This document shows positions 31,243 through 40,932 of a DNA stretch of 64,000 nucleotides, piece after piece; position 1 is the first letter of the stretch, and each line of letters begins with the position of its first letter. The DNA comes from Bedellia somnulentella (taxonomy: Eukaryota; Arthropoda; Insecta; Lepidoptera; Bedelliidae), in NCBI GenBank assembly GCA_963576735.1, contig OY755183.1, positions 14,961,213 to 15,025,212 on the forward strand, given 5' to 3'. Under the pieces are notes generated by a model, which made no database searches, was not told the origin of the DNA, and saw nothing but the letters and a program-made list of their open reading frames with translations. The position numbers were made by a program, and so were the translations under genes.

Positions 31243-32333
31243 AATGTTTATGTTCATGAAAACCTCATGTGCGGATTATTTCTGATCTATACTTATAATA
31301 AATCTGTAGAGAGGTCAATTCTGTACATGAAATATATTTTCAAAATGAGTATCAGGTGGTGATTAGGGATCGATACTGATGCCAAAAATGCAATCAGTAA
31401 AATTTTTGTCTGTCTGTCTGTCTGTCTTTCGGTTTGTATGTTCCTTATGGAAACAAAAACTGCACGACGGATTTTTACGAAACTTGGTACAATTATTCTC
31501 CATACTCCTGGGCAGGTTTTTGTATACTTTCCAGCAGAGTAGTTAAGGGGAATATTGGGAAATTTTGGGAAAACGGGAGATGTTACTACATTTTTTAAGC
31601 TTCCATTTTTTTTTGTGCAACTTTAATGGTTAAACTTACATAGTAATCATGTATCACGGAATTATTCTTCATAAAATTATCTAAAAAAAAATCCGCAACA
31701 GTTTATGTCTATCTTTTACGGTTGACTCACAATAACACGTGTAATTCCTGATAGCTTAGCAGTTCGGAACATTCTGATTATATTTGTTTACTCTTACGTT
31801 TGTAAACCTCTCACTCATCCCTAATTTAAAAAAGGTAACATTATTACCTATTCAATAAAAAAAGAATAATAGAAATCGGTAGAGAAACACCGAAATTATA
31901 CATAAAATAAGCCATCGCGCCCGTGACCAAAACCGAATCGTTACTAATTTACATATAACATACTAGATGACGCCAGTAGTTGCATCCTACAACACGTAAT
32001 GATTTATTTTTTAGATTGTTATAAATACTTCATAGCGTTTTATTCCAAAATTTGCTATTAAACGGAAATACTGAACCGTTCATTAAAGCGCATTAAAAAT
32101 CACCAAACTACACTGTTTAGGGAGTGCTATAAATTTAATAAATTGAAAACATTGCGCTGAATTTCACAATGCTTGAGCAGTGACTAAAGAAAGAAACCTA
32201 AGATATTTAAAAAAACAACGCTACCCGTGCGAAGCTGGGACGATCCACTAGTACATAAATATATATGGGGACCCGGAGGTCATGGGTTTCTTCCCCGCTG
32301 ATGTCGAAATTTTTCTTTCCTTTAATTATTAGC
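31243..32333 (+). mobile_element. second SINE-C copy split by a Helitron
   Basis: The left part (31243-31285) is antisense body, GTTCATGAAAACCTCATGTG and GGATTATTTCTGA. The right part (32252-32333) holds a worn tRNA-like 3' half and the sense body GTCGAAATTTTTCTTTCC. This is the inverted-dimer layout of 9825-10005 with a Helitron in its left arm. Confidence 0.65.
31286..32251 (+). mobile_element. non-autonomous Helitron, 966 bp
   Basis: Starts TCTATACTTATAATAAATC directly after A (31285) and ends CGAAGCTGGGACGATCCACTAG followed by T. This fits A|TC...CTAG|T with no TSD. GTCT repeats at about 31406-31425 and TGCACGACGGATTTTTACGA are common internal features of such elements. No Rep/helicase frame. 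Confidence 0.8.
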
Positions 32334-32344
32334 TACTTTTTGTG

Positions 32345-32410
32345 TGTTTCCCAAATTCGATTCCAAATCGTTAGTCGAGCGCTCCAACCGCTGGACCACG
32401 ACGGAGGCAG
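32345..32410 (-). repeat. tRNA-headed SINE fragment
   Basis: On the minus strand GTCGTGGTCCAGCGGTTGGA (box A-like) and GGAATCGAATTTGG (box B-like): a tRNA-derived head of another SINE family. Confidence 0.5.
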
Positions 32411-32560
32411 TTCAACGTAATGTGTGTAAGTGAAGCTAAAACTTTTGAATTCGCGCTGACGGAGGAGTATAAAATTGTGCAGACTCATAATTTTTATACA
32501 GAAGAAGTGCACTTATAGCAGGTGTTTTTTAAAGTAGATTAATATACATAAAATTAACAA

Positions 32561-32746
32561 AACGTTCATGCCGTTTATCCCCGAAGGGGTTGGCAAAGGT
32601 ACCAATACACCGTTAACAACCATGATAATATAATCACACATATTACTTTAGAAAAGACAAAATATGCCGTAGGCCCGACCCGGGATTTGAACTCACGCCT
32701 GTCTGTTTACGGGCGGGTTTTCTACCCATTGGACTATCATGTCGTT
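32561..32746 (-). mobile_element. SINE-B with internal deletion
   Basis: Keeps the 3' box (GCCGTTTATCCCCGAAGGGG) and the head (GGGATTTGAACTCACGCC, CCCATTGGACTATCATG). Most of the central body between CCAATACACC and GTTAACAACC is missing. Its head edge and flank are copied at 35985. Confidence 0.8.
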
Positions 32747-32900
32747 AGTAAATTATGCGTTTAAATATATGTCGTAATAGAATAATTATGAGTTTAAAAT
32801 TAATTAAATCCATGATACATGTATTTTGTATTATTCCACACAACACACAACCTATATTTGACTTGAAAATGTATCAAGTAGATAGTAGTCAAAGCATATT

Positions 32901-33216
32901 ACATACATACATATACTCACGGCTATAAATCCCTAGATGGGGTAGCCAGAGCTAAGGAATTAGAAATTCCTCAGCCACTTTTGAAAAGTACATACATACA
33001 TACATACATATTCTCACGCCGTTAGTTCCTATTGGGGTAGGCAGAGACTTTTGAAAAGTAAAGTGGGGAAAAGATGGTAAAATAAAGGTTGTTGGTGATG
33101 GGTCTCCAACCGCATCGCCCAAAAATCCCTTTAAAGCCCCAACACCGTTAGTCGCCTCTTACGTACACCCACCGGAAGAAATGGGGTAGTGCTAATCTAA
33201 GCCGACACTACACAGC
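32901..33216 (-). mobile_element. SINE-A interrupted by a LINE-R end
   Basis: Full-length reverse copy. Removing 32991-33060 (a 56-bp insert plus one TSD copy) restores CCACTTTTGAAAAGTAAAGTGGGG, close to the SINE-A consensus. Confidence 0.88.
32991..33046 (-). mobile_element. LINE-R 3' end of only 56 bp
   Basis: CATACATA repeats, TATTCTCACGCCGTTAGTTC and CTATTGGGGTAGGCAGAG: just the tail and last codons of LINE-R. Perfect 14-bp TSD ACTTTTGAAAAGTA at 32977-32990 and 33047-33060. Confidence 0.9.
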
Positions 33217-33299
33217 TAAGTTAAGAAGTTGAAATAAGATTAATATATTCTCTGTTTGACATATTTTTTGTTTACGTTTGTTCTGAGTATATTTTTGTA

Positions 33300-33445
33300 C
33301 GATGATGATGATGATGTAGTCCTGTTATCCCACATCAGGGACATAGTGCCCGAAGAGGAGATCTCCAATTTTTGCGATCCTGTGCGGCAGCTACCAGGTC
33401 CTTCCAGCTCCATCGAGCGCCTCCAGATGGTACAAGGGCGGCCCG
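33300..33445 (-). mobile_element. other RTE-like LINE C-terminus
   Basis: On the minus strand one frame reads AALVPSGGARWSWKDLVAAA then QDRKNWRSPLRALCP and a stop, followed by CATCATCATCATCATCG repeats. The W..DLV...QDR..WR pattern is the end of RTE-type ORFs, but it differs from LINE-R. Confidence 0.5.
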
Positions 33446-33719
33446 GCATTTATGTTTGTATCAGTATTTAAATCGGAATCACATAGAATTCCCTATTTTC
33501 AAGAAAATGGTAAAAAAACACTTCCTCTCCGAAACATTATAATATTATTTGTGTTGCATACAAAAGTCGTAAAATGTATATATGTATTTTATTTAAAAAT
33601 CTTTATATATATTGCATATGTATTGTATTTATTGAATATTATTTATTTTATGGAATACTATCTGTATCTGTAAGTGTATTAGAACTTAATAAATATTTAG
33701 TAATACTTAAAATAGATAG
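33446..33719. other. no recognised feature
   Basis: AT-rich spacer; nothing recognised. Confidence 0.4.
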
Positions 33720-33960
33720 ATAATAGTTTGATGAATAATTTTTAGTTTTTAAGCAAATCAGTTTAATTTATTGGACATCTACCGAACATGTTTTTAATCC
33801 AGCAAATCTTTCCATTAATGGGTTGTCTGGAAGAGATCGCTCTTAGTGATAAGACCGCCAGTTGTACTTTGGCTTTTATACCGATCTTTTTTGTAATTGT
33901 TGTTTTTATTTTGTAATGTGCAATAAAGAGTTTTATTATTATTATTATTATTATTAAATC
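33720..33960 (+). mobile_element. LINE-D-like 3' UTR with ATT tail
   Basis: GGGTTGTCTGGAAGAGATCG, CTTAGTGATAAGACCGCCAG, GTGCAATAAAGAGTTT and eight ATT units. The tail differs from the TATTC tails of the other LINE-D copies, so this is a sister family. Confidence 0.75.
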
Positions 33961-34088
33961 CCTCATTTCTTTGTCAAAAATACATCAACGGCATACTAAC
34001 TTTGATGTCTACATATACGATTATCAGTTATTTTGTTATATCTAAAAAATCTCAACCAATTTGTTTAAGAAATCATACAGATACGCAC

Positions 34089-34332
34089 ACATACACATAT
34101 ACTTACGGCTATAATTCCCTAGAAGGGGTAGCCAGAGCCAAGGAATTATAAATTCATCAGCCACTTTTGGAAGTTGAGTGGGGAAAAGGCGGTAAAATAA
34201 TGGTTTTTGGTGATGGGTCTCCAACCGCATCGCCCAAAAATCCAATAAAAAGCCCCAATACCCTTAGTCGCCTCTTACGACACCCGTGGGTAGAAAGGGG
34301 TAGCGACATTCTAAGCCGGCACTACACGGCAA
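34089..34332 (-). mobile_element. SINE-A, full length (A1/A2 mosaic)
   Basis: 3' half like A1 (AGAAGGGGTAGCCAGAGC), head like A2 (CACCCGTGGGTAGAAAGGGG, AAGCCGGCACTACACGGC). Frames on both strands here are SINE sequence. Confidence 0.85.
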
Positions 34333-34344
34333 ATTTAAGAAAAC

Positions 34345-34601
34345 ATGGGAATAAAAAGTTTTTTTTCCAAATGATAGTTTTCTACGGGCCCTGCGGCTTA
34401 TGCGGCTTCTTCTTGACGTTAGTGAGTCAAACACAAGGCAAAATTACCTAATCTGATAGAGAGACGAAAGCTGTCCTCACCAGTGACCACGTGGTAAGCT
34501 TTTATCCTACAACGTCACGCCTCCGACTCTCGGGAGGACTAAGCCAGTGGCCTGTATCAATATCTCCTGTGCCTCGCCAGGGCGGCGGCCCTCAGTCGCT
34601 T
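34345..34601. other. unassigned, moderately GC-rich
   Basis: Contains CTACGGGCCCTGCGGCTTAT and CGCCTCCGACTCTCGGGAGG. I recognise neither gene nor repeat. It ends at the TSD of the LINE-R fragment. Confidence 0.35.
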
Positions 34602-34612
34602 AGCACACATAA

Positions 34613-34840
34613 ACATACATACATACATATACTCACTCCATTAGTTCCCATTGGAGTAGGCAGAGACTATTGATCGCCACTTCGTACGATCCTGACAAAC
34701 CTCTCTAGCTTCGTTCACATCCATCAATCTTTTCATACATGCTCTTTTATTCTTCATACTTCGGACGCCAGCCTTTTTGAGCACACTCTCAATTTGGTCC
34801 AACTGTGTTCTCCGTGGTCGTCCTCTACAAACATTACCAT
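34613..34840 (-). mobile_element. LINE-R 3' fragment (228 bp) with TSD
   Basis: Encodes, on the minus strand, the last residues of LINE-R (CRGRPRRTQLDQIESVLKK ... AREVCQDRTKWRSIVSAY) and the tail. Perfect 11-bp TSD GCACACATAAA (34602-34612 and 34841-34851). Intact reading frame. Confidence 0.92.
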
Positions 34841-34879
34841 GCACACATAAAGTCATGGTGAATTGGATCATCATCATCC

Positions 34880-35339
34880 ATCTTCAAATTATTACCAGTA
34901 TATTTATATCTTTAATTAATTAATAACATTTCAAACCAATCAAAAATGGACATATCAAACTTTTTAGACAATATTTTTATCATGAAGCCTGATGTATAAT
35001 AAGATATAATGTGTGTGCCACTGGGCAATGTTATATTGATTGATTTAAAGAACTTCTATTCATATAACAAAATGTCTTTGCTCTCCTTTATATAAACATT
35101 TTATACCGATTTAAACATAGATATTTTAATAAATAGTAAAATAATAGCAATACTGGATCTTTTAATCAGCACAGCCCTCTCATATCCTATCATTCTTAAT
35201 TGACTTTCGGTGAACCTGAAATGAAAGAATAGGATCTAATTATTTGAAAATTTTACAAATTCAAATCGTTTAATCATCATCAGCTGCATTTATTTCAGCC
35301 AATAAAAAAAACAATTTCATAAAATAATTATTTTTAGTT
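34880..35339. other. no recognised feature
   Basis: AT-rich spacer; nothing recognised. Confidence 0.4.
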
Positions 35340-35583
35340 ACATACATACAATATTAGGGCTATAAATTCCTTGAAGGGGTAGCCAGAGCTAGGGAAATTA
35401 GAAATTCCACAGCCACTTTTGGAAGTTGCGTGCGGAAAAAATGGTAAAATACAGGTTTTTTGTGATAGGTCTCCAACGGCATCGCTCAAAAATCCCTTAA
35501 AAACCCCAATACCGTTAGTCGCCTCTTAAGTACACCCATCGGAAGACATGGGGTAGTGCTATTCTAAGCCGATACTACACAGC
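35340..35583 (-). mobile_element. SINE-A, full length
   Basis: Tail box mutated (ATACATACAATATTAGGGCT); the remainder to AAGCCGATACTACACAGC is complete. Confidence 0.85.
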
Positions 35584-35826
35584 TGTTATATTTAATTAAG
35601 TAACTATTTTGCCTTAAACTTACAATTATACAGCACATTAATGAATTCGGATTTTGATGACAAAGTTATTTCGCTAGGTATAATTAATATAAACCGCTTC
35701 TCATTCCAATTATTCAAGTCCACAAGGTTGAAGAGATATTGTCTTCAAACTACGATGTTACTTCGATACTTTCATTGTTCATCTATATTGTTTTTCATAT
35801 ATTTTAATTTGTATTATTTATTATAA

Positions 35827-36237
35827 GCTGTGTAGTGTCGGCTTAGAATAGCACTACCCCATTTCTTCCGGTGGGTGTACTTAAGAGACGACTAACGGTA
35901 TTGGGGCTTTTTAAAGGATTTTTGGGCGATGCGGTTGGAGACCCATCACCAACAACCTTTATTCTACCATCTTTTCAGCACTGGACCCATTGGACTATCA
36001 TGTCGTTAATAAATTATGCGTTTAAATATATGTCGTTATAGAAATTCTCAGCCACTTTTGGAAAGTTGTGTGGGGAAAAGATGGTAAAATAAAAGTTGTT
36101 GGTGATGGGTCTCCAACCGCATCGCCCAAAAATCCCTTAAAAGCCCCCAATACCAAAAGTAGCTGAAGAATTTCTAATTTCTCAGCTCTGGCTAGCCCTT
36201 TTAGGGATTTATAGCCGTGAGTATATGTATGTATATA
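35827..36237 (+). mobile_element. SINE-A carrying a composite filler insertion
   Basis: Plus-strand SINE-A from GCTGTGTAGTGTCGGCTTAG to CCATCTTTTC (35976), resuming at CCAAAAGTAGCTGAAG (36153) through the TATG tail. Between them lie about 176 bp: AGCACTGG, a 59-bp copy (35985-36043) of 32724-32782, and 114 bp of antisense SINE-A core (36041-36154). The insert has no TSD. Confidence 0.8.
35985..36043. repeat. 59-bp copy of 32724-32782
   Basis: Shares ACCCATTGGACTATCATGTC through GTTTAAATATATGTCGT and ATAGAA with only two differences. The source is the head edge of SINE-B 32561-32746 plus its non-repeat flank, so this is not an ordinary SINE copy. Confidence 0.8.
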
Positions 36238-36364
36238 TTATTTAATTAATAGCCTGATGAGTACCTTTCTTAAAACATTATTTTTCTCACTACATCTCAT
36301 GACTCACACTGATGGATGTCGCGTAACTTTCTTTTGCCGAACATATGATATTAATTGCAGAATC

Positions 36365-36922
36365 TGCTGTGTGTGTCAACTTAGATTAGCACTTTTGTCT
36401 GGCTGGGTGGTATAGTCGCGTATAAAGTTATTTTATTATTACTATTTATTTATTTATTATATAAGGATCATCAACAGCAACACATATTATAAAGTAAGTT
36501 GAAACAGTACAGTAAATAAGGGCAATAACAGATGATCACAAGTTAAAACAAGATACACACACAGTTAATTCAAAAGAAAAATAAATAAACTAAACTATCT
36601 AAAGACAAAATGAATAACAACAGTAAAGAAAAAAAAAAGTGTAAAAATGCTAAACAATTGAGAAAAGAATAAAATTTAATAGTAATGATAATTAATGATA
36701 CTTGAATGATAATGTGTGTGGTGTGTGTAATGTGTGTTATGATGTGTGAGTGTGTATAATATATTATTGATGCTTTTCAGTGATTAGGCGATGTGGTTTT
36801 ATTACCTTAACTTAATATTTCAATTCTGTCCCCCCTCAATTTCCAAAAGTAGCTAAAGGAATCACAATTATGAGGTCCCAGCTACCCTTTTTGGTATCTA
36901 TAGCCGTGAGTATATGCATATA
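36365..36922 (+). mobile_element. old SINE-A split by a LINE end
   Basis: Head 36365-36410 (GCTGTGTGTGTCAACTTAGA) and 3' half 36770-36922 (GATGCTTTTCAGTGATTAGG to ATAGCCGTGAGTATATG) are separated by a roughly 340-bp insertion related to 28110-28260. Confidence 0.6.
36430..36769 (-). repeat. LINE 3' end, shared with 28110
   Basis: TTATTATATAAGGATCATCA, ACAGCAACACATATTATAAAG, GGGCAATAACAGATGATCAC parallel the 28110 copy. A GT-rich run (36715-36755) lies at its inner end. Minus-strand tail of AATAAATAAATAG type. Confidence 0.5.
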
Positions 36923-36929
36923 TTTAATG

Positions 36930-37130
36930 GTAGGCTTTCAGTATTACTGCGTAATGCACCGCAGAGCTGGGCGGTGATCAATATAGCGCGTGAGATCGAA
37001 GCGCATGTGTGCTCGGCGCTAAATAAACGAGCGGATAAAAAATATCGGGCCCCGTCAAAATGGATGCAGAGGTGTAGTCCGGGCGATGCGGATTGGCGAG
37101 TTGGTGAAACTATTTACATTTTACGATGAT
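36930..37130 (+). other. GC-rich island, candidate conserved or exonic block
   Basis: GCACCGCAGAGCTGGGCGGT, TATAGCGCGTGAGATCGAAG, GCTCGGCGCTAAATAAACGA and CGGGCGATGCGGATTGGCGA stand out from AT-rich DNA. A 71-codon frame (36914-37129) spans it but begins in SINE-A tail sequence, and its protein is not recognised. It is as likely a regulatory element as an exon. Confidence 0.4.
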
Positions 37131-37559
37131 TTGGTAAATTTATGGTTAAAAACCTAGTAAGTTTTATGGTTAATACACATTGTGGGTATGTCTCGTTGCT
37201 CGTTGAGTTGATCATGCATGAAAAGTTAGCAGAATGTTAATCAAGCTCAAGAGATTTCTTAGTTTGTAAGAAGTGGAGGTCGATCCAGATACAATTCAAA
37301 TCAGGTTATTAATAACTGCATAATATCTTTTCAAGAGCAAGTAATACGATAAAAAATATCTCGGTGTCTACTAAAAGTACGGAAGCTTGAAATATTGAAT
37401 ATTTGGATACACCTAGTTTATTCTGTAACCTACTAATTATTAATACCGTTAAAATACCTCATTAAGCACTTTCAAAATCAGTAATCAGTTTCTCAATAGT
37501 TTTAAAGAATTTGATTTAGACCAGTTATCGTTTCCATCCTGTATAGACATCAAGCCCTG
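37131..37559. other. no recognised feature
   Basis: AT-rich spacer; nothing recognised. Confidence 0.4.
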
Positions 37560-37750
37560 ATACCTTAACATCAGCATTTTTTTTTAATAATAATAATTTA
37601 TTGAAAGAAAAGAAAGAAAAGACGTTTATTCGCCATGTGTGGCGCAAAAAACAAACAAAGTAAAAATTATAACTTAAATAATAACTATTAGAGTAAATTA
37701 AAACTAACACAATATTAAATATGAAAAAGAAAACAAAACAAACAACTTAA
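37560..37750 (-). repeat. LINE 3' end
   Basis: On the minus strand CGCCACACATGGCGAATAAA followed by TTTTC/TTTC repeats, a typical non-LTR 3' UTR hairpin and tail. Family not resolved. Confidence 0.45.
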
Positions 37751-37760
37751 CAAAAACATA

Positions 37761-38007
37761 CATACATATATACATATACTCACGGCTATATTTCCCTAGA
37801 AGGGGCAGCCAGAGCTAAGGAATTGTAAATTCTTCAGCCACTTTTGGAAGTTGAGTGGGGAAAAGATGGTAAAAATAAAGGTTTTTGGTGATGGGTCTCA
37901 CACCGCATCGCCCAAAAATCTAATAAAAAGCCCCAATACCCTTAATCGCCTCTTACGACACCCGTGGGTAGAAAGGGGTAGCGACATTCTAAACCGACAC
38001 TACACGG
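37761..38007 (-). mobile_element. SINE-A with TSD
   Basis: A1 body with A2-like head (CACCCGTGGGTAGAAAGGGG, ACACTACACGG). TSD CAAAAACATA (37751-37760 and 38008-38017). Confidence 0.9.
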
Positions 38008-38155
38008 CAAAAACATAATATAATATATAACATATTGTATCATATGTATATATATGCTTGTTAGTAGTTTATTATTTTTAATTTAATAACTAGATCTAGC
38101 AAATTATTATGTATTTATTACATACATACATACATACATACATATTCTCACGCCG

Positions 38156-39196
38156 TTAGTTCCCATTGGGGTAGGCAGAGACTATCGATCGCCACTTTGT
38201 ACGATCCTGGCAAACCTCTCTGGCTTCGTTTACATCCATCAATCTTTTCATACATGCTCTTTTATTCTTCATACTGCGGACACCTGCCTTTTTGAGCACA
38301 TTTTCTATTTGATCCAAATGTGTCCTCCGAGGTCGTCCTCTACTAACATTACCTTCCACATTGGCTCTATATATCTCTTTCACCAATTTACTGTCATCCA
38401 TCCTCTCTATGTGCCCAAACCATCTCAACATTCCTTTTTCTATCTTTCTTACAATATCATCTTTTACACCACACCTTTCACGAATCACATCATTCCTCAC
38501 ACGATCACATAACCTTACATTACACACTTTTCTGAGGGATCTCATTTCTACTGCATTCACTCTACTTTCATGCTTCTTCTGCCACACCCAACATTCACTG
38601 CCATACATAAGCGTAGGAACGAGGACAGCATCATGCACAGCCATTCGGGCCTTTTCAGACACCGACTGACTAGACATTAGACTATCCAGTGCTCCATTTA
38701 CCGCATTACCCTTTTTCACTCTTCTCTCGATATCTTCATCACACTTTCCATCCCTAGTAAACAAACCTCCCAAATATACAAACTCTTTCACTTGTTCCAC
38801 TTTCTTACCATTAATCTCAATCACGCATTCGGTCATATTCACCTCTCTCTCAAAAACCATAGTTTTCGTTTTATCCACATTCACCCTCATTCCCTTTTTT
38901 TCAAAAGACGCACATGCAATATTCATCATCTCTTGCAGCTCTTCCACCGATGATGCAAGTAGCACTTGATCGTCGGCATATAAGAGGCATTTAATGATGA
39001 ATCCACCCATTCTCAATCCATAATCACTTTCACGCAACTCTGTTAAACAGTCATCCATGAACAAATTGAAGAGCCACGGGGAAGCTACACAACCCTGTCG
39101 GACACCCCGAGAGATCCCGAACCAGTCAGTATTTTCCCCGTTTACTCTCACACATGCACTGGAATCATTGACACTGACGATTTGAGCACATCCCAT
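38156..39196 (-). pseudogene. LINE-R reverse transcriptase, C-terminal half
   Basis: A 346-codon frame with GVRQGCVASPWLFNLF (31-46, RT motif 4 region), the catalytic LLYADD (71-76), VDKTKTMVFE (107-116) and YLGGLFTRDG (141-150). The thumb and C-terminal tail then end in GRPRRTHLDQI, RACMKRLMDVNEAREVCQD and SAYPNGN. RT motifs 0-3, including the first catalytic Asp, are absent, so it cannot be active. Frame differs from the endonuclease frame. Its last codons and following bases form the 3' module also found in SINE-A and SINE-B. Confidence 0.88.
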
Positions 39197-40194
39197 ACTT
39201 CTTCTATTTCCAATTCATCCTTCATCTCCACGCAACTTAGCCTGTCGTCCAATTTCTTCATATATTCATCTCTAATATTTTCATCCTCTTCCAATTTCTC
39301 CACTTTTATTCTCGCAAATTCAGTTGTCGACACTTTGGTCCTGTGACGCCAACGCGTGCACAGTCCCCTTAATCGTGATATCACGAGAAAGTGGTCTGTG
39401 CCAACGTTAATGCCCCTATGGACTCTGGTGTCAACAACCTTTGCTCTTAGCCTTTCATCCACTATCACAAAATCTATCATACTTCTCTCGCTTCCTCTCT
39501 GTCTAGTATACATATGGATATCTTTGTGTTCAAACAACGTGTTCGTAACACAAAGATTCCTCTCCAAACATACATCAATCACTTTCTCACCATTCTCGTT
39601 CACTCTTTTATCACCAAACTTTCCTAAAACTCTTTCACAACCGTTGCGTGACACACCAACCCAACCATTAAAATCTCCTAACATAACAATTTTCTCATTT
39701 TCATCACACCCATTCGCAACATCGTCTAACAGATTCCAAAACTCCTCCCTCTCGGATAGTGATCTGGACATGTCCGGAGCATAAACGCAAATTATGCGCA
39801 TCCGGACAAGCCCTACCTTCACCTTTATCCATAGGAGCCTTGGAATCACACACGCATAATCTTTCATACACTTAGCCATCCTTTCAGATATCAGAGGTCC
39901 CACGCCTTGGCAAGCTCTGTCACTCTCGGCAACTCCCGACCAGATAGCTGTAAATGGGCCAAGTTGTGAAACCTCTTTTTCCTTGCGCTTCGTTTCATTT
40001 ACACACAGAATATCTAGTTTTCTTTCTTCCATAATCAAACATACTTCATCTAATTTTTCATGCATCCCTCCACACACATTCATCGTACTAAAGCGGGTCT
40101 CTTTAGCCCACTTTTCGCCCCGTGAGGAACCACGGCGTGATGAGTGGCGAGCCACATCGCCGCCACCGCGTTTAATTGTAGTTTCTAAACACAT
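39148..40194 (-). pseudogene. LINE-R endonuclease domain
   Basis: A 348-codon frame. The exonuclease-endonuclease-phosphatase (APE-like) motifs appear in order: FSTMNVCGG (35-43), LCVNETKR (63-70, catalytic Glu), VYAPDM (137-142), MLGDFNGWVG (171-180), MIDFVIVDERL (239-249) and GTDHFLVISRL (265-275). In non-LTR elements this domain nicks target DNA to prime reverse transcription. The last residues after EVWDVL come from the shifted frame beyond the deletion junction. Initiation at 40194 is only the first ATG; the native start may differ. Confidence 0.85.
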
Positions 40195-40329
40195 TCGGTT
40201 CCCACGTTAAGCAAGGGAAATATACTGTCCGCCTAGCCAAAGCCCCGCTTGACTAGGTAAGGTTATTTAGTACCCGGAGTTCACCAGGCTCCGGGACGGC
40301 GGCGACGGTATTTATTATTATTTTTAATT

Positions 40330-40385
40330 TCTAGTTCCTTAGCTCTGCCTACCCCTTTTAATAAGTTATAGCCGTAAGTATATGT
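40330..40385 (+). repeat. SINE-A 3' fragment
   Basis: CTAGTTCCTTAGCTCTGCCT, ACCCCTTTTAATAAGTTATA and GCCGTAAGTATATG; adjoins the LINE-R TSD. Confidence 0.65.
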
Positions 40386-40435
40386 TTTGTATATATTAAA
40401 CATATAAATTAATAAATTATACTTATTTATACTTA

Positions 40436-40545
40436 CTTCCCATTAGGATTGGCAGGGACTATCAATCGCGATTTTCCATTTGGACTTCCTTTGCAAGAAC
40501 ATTTTTAATCTGTTATTTAAACGTCTTGCGGGGCCTGCATCTGCT
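40436..40545 (-). repeat. possible LINE-R remnant
   Basis: CTTCCCATTAGGATTGGCAG and GGACTATCAATCGCGATTTT follow the LINE-R 3' coding end; similarity then fades. Confidence 0.35.
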
Positions 40546-40599
40546 TACAATAAAAACATTTTCAATCAAAAGTTAAATACATAATAGGATCCAAAATAA

Positions 40600-40830
40600 T
40601 TAGTCAACTGCCATTCCAGTTGGCTCCAACTATAGAGGTGCAACGGTCACCAAACCGTCTGCTGCGAAGGGGGTACACTGGACCCCTCCTGAAAAAAATC
40701 GCACCGCACAGTTTTTACCCCCGTGGGGTATGGGGGGACCCCTGTTTCGTGTTTGACGCCGCATTTCGGACGGACTGTTTACTCGTAATTGATGGCTTGC
40801 ACTTTGTTGCGACTGGGCCCATTTGGCATA
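40600..40830. other. GC-rich island
   Basis: ACCAAACCGTCTGCTGCGAA, TTACCCCCGTGGGGTATGGG and GACGCCGCATTTCGGACGGA, with a homeodomain-like TAATTGATGG. A 71-codon plus-strand frame (40620-40835) is not recognised. Composition alone sets it apart. Confidence 0.35.
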
Positions 40831-40932
40831 TGTAGTTGTTATAGGGTTAATTTTATCTCTTTGCGTCGGAGTAGCTTTTAAGAGAGGCAGTTTTGTAGGT
40901 GATTATACATTTTGGTCATAGTTAGTTCAATT

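Larger units (their letters stand above)
38121..40307 (-). mobile_element. LINE-R: RTE-like non-LTR retrotransposon, internally deleted
   Basis: Runs from a GC-rich 5' leader (about 40307-40195; CGGAGCCTGGTGAACTCCGG) to a TATG-repeat tail at 38121. TSD GTATTTATTA (38111-38120 and 40308-40317) marks both ends, so the 5' end is that of the inserted copy. It encodes an apurinic-type endonuclease and the second half of the reverse transcriptase. Full-length RTE elements are usually about 3.2 kb with one long ORF, so roughly 1 kb (thumb-proximal endonuclease linker and first RT motifs) is missing around 39170-39190, where the frame also shifts. The 3' UTR after the stop is only about 35 bp. Copies could move only with enzyme supplied in trans. 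Confidence 0.92.

Noticed and set aside
31400..31430. GTCT tandem run as a regulatory microsatellite
   Set aside because: It is an internal feature of the Helitron and too short to mean more.
39356..39784. 142-codon plus-strand frame
   Set aside because: It lies antisense to the LINE-R endonuclease domain and is a shadow of it.
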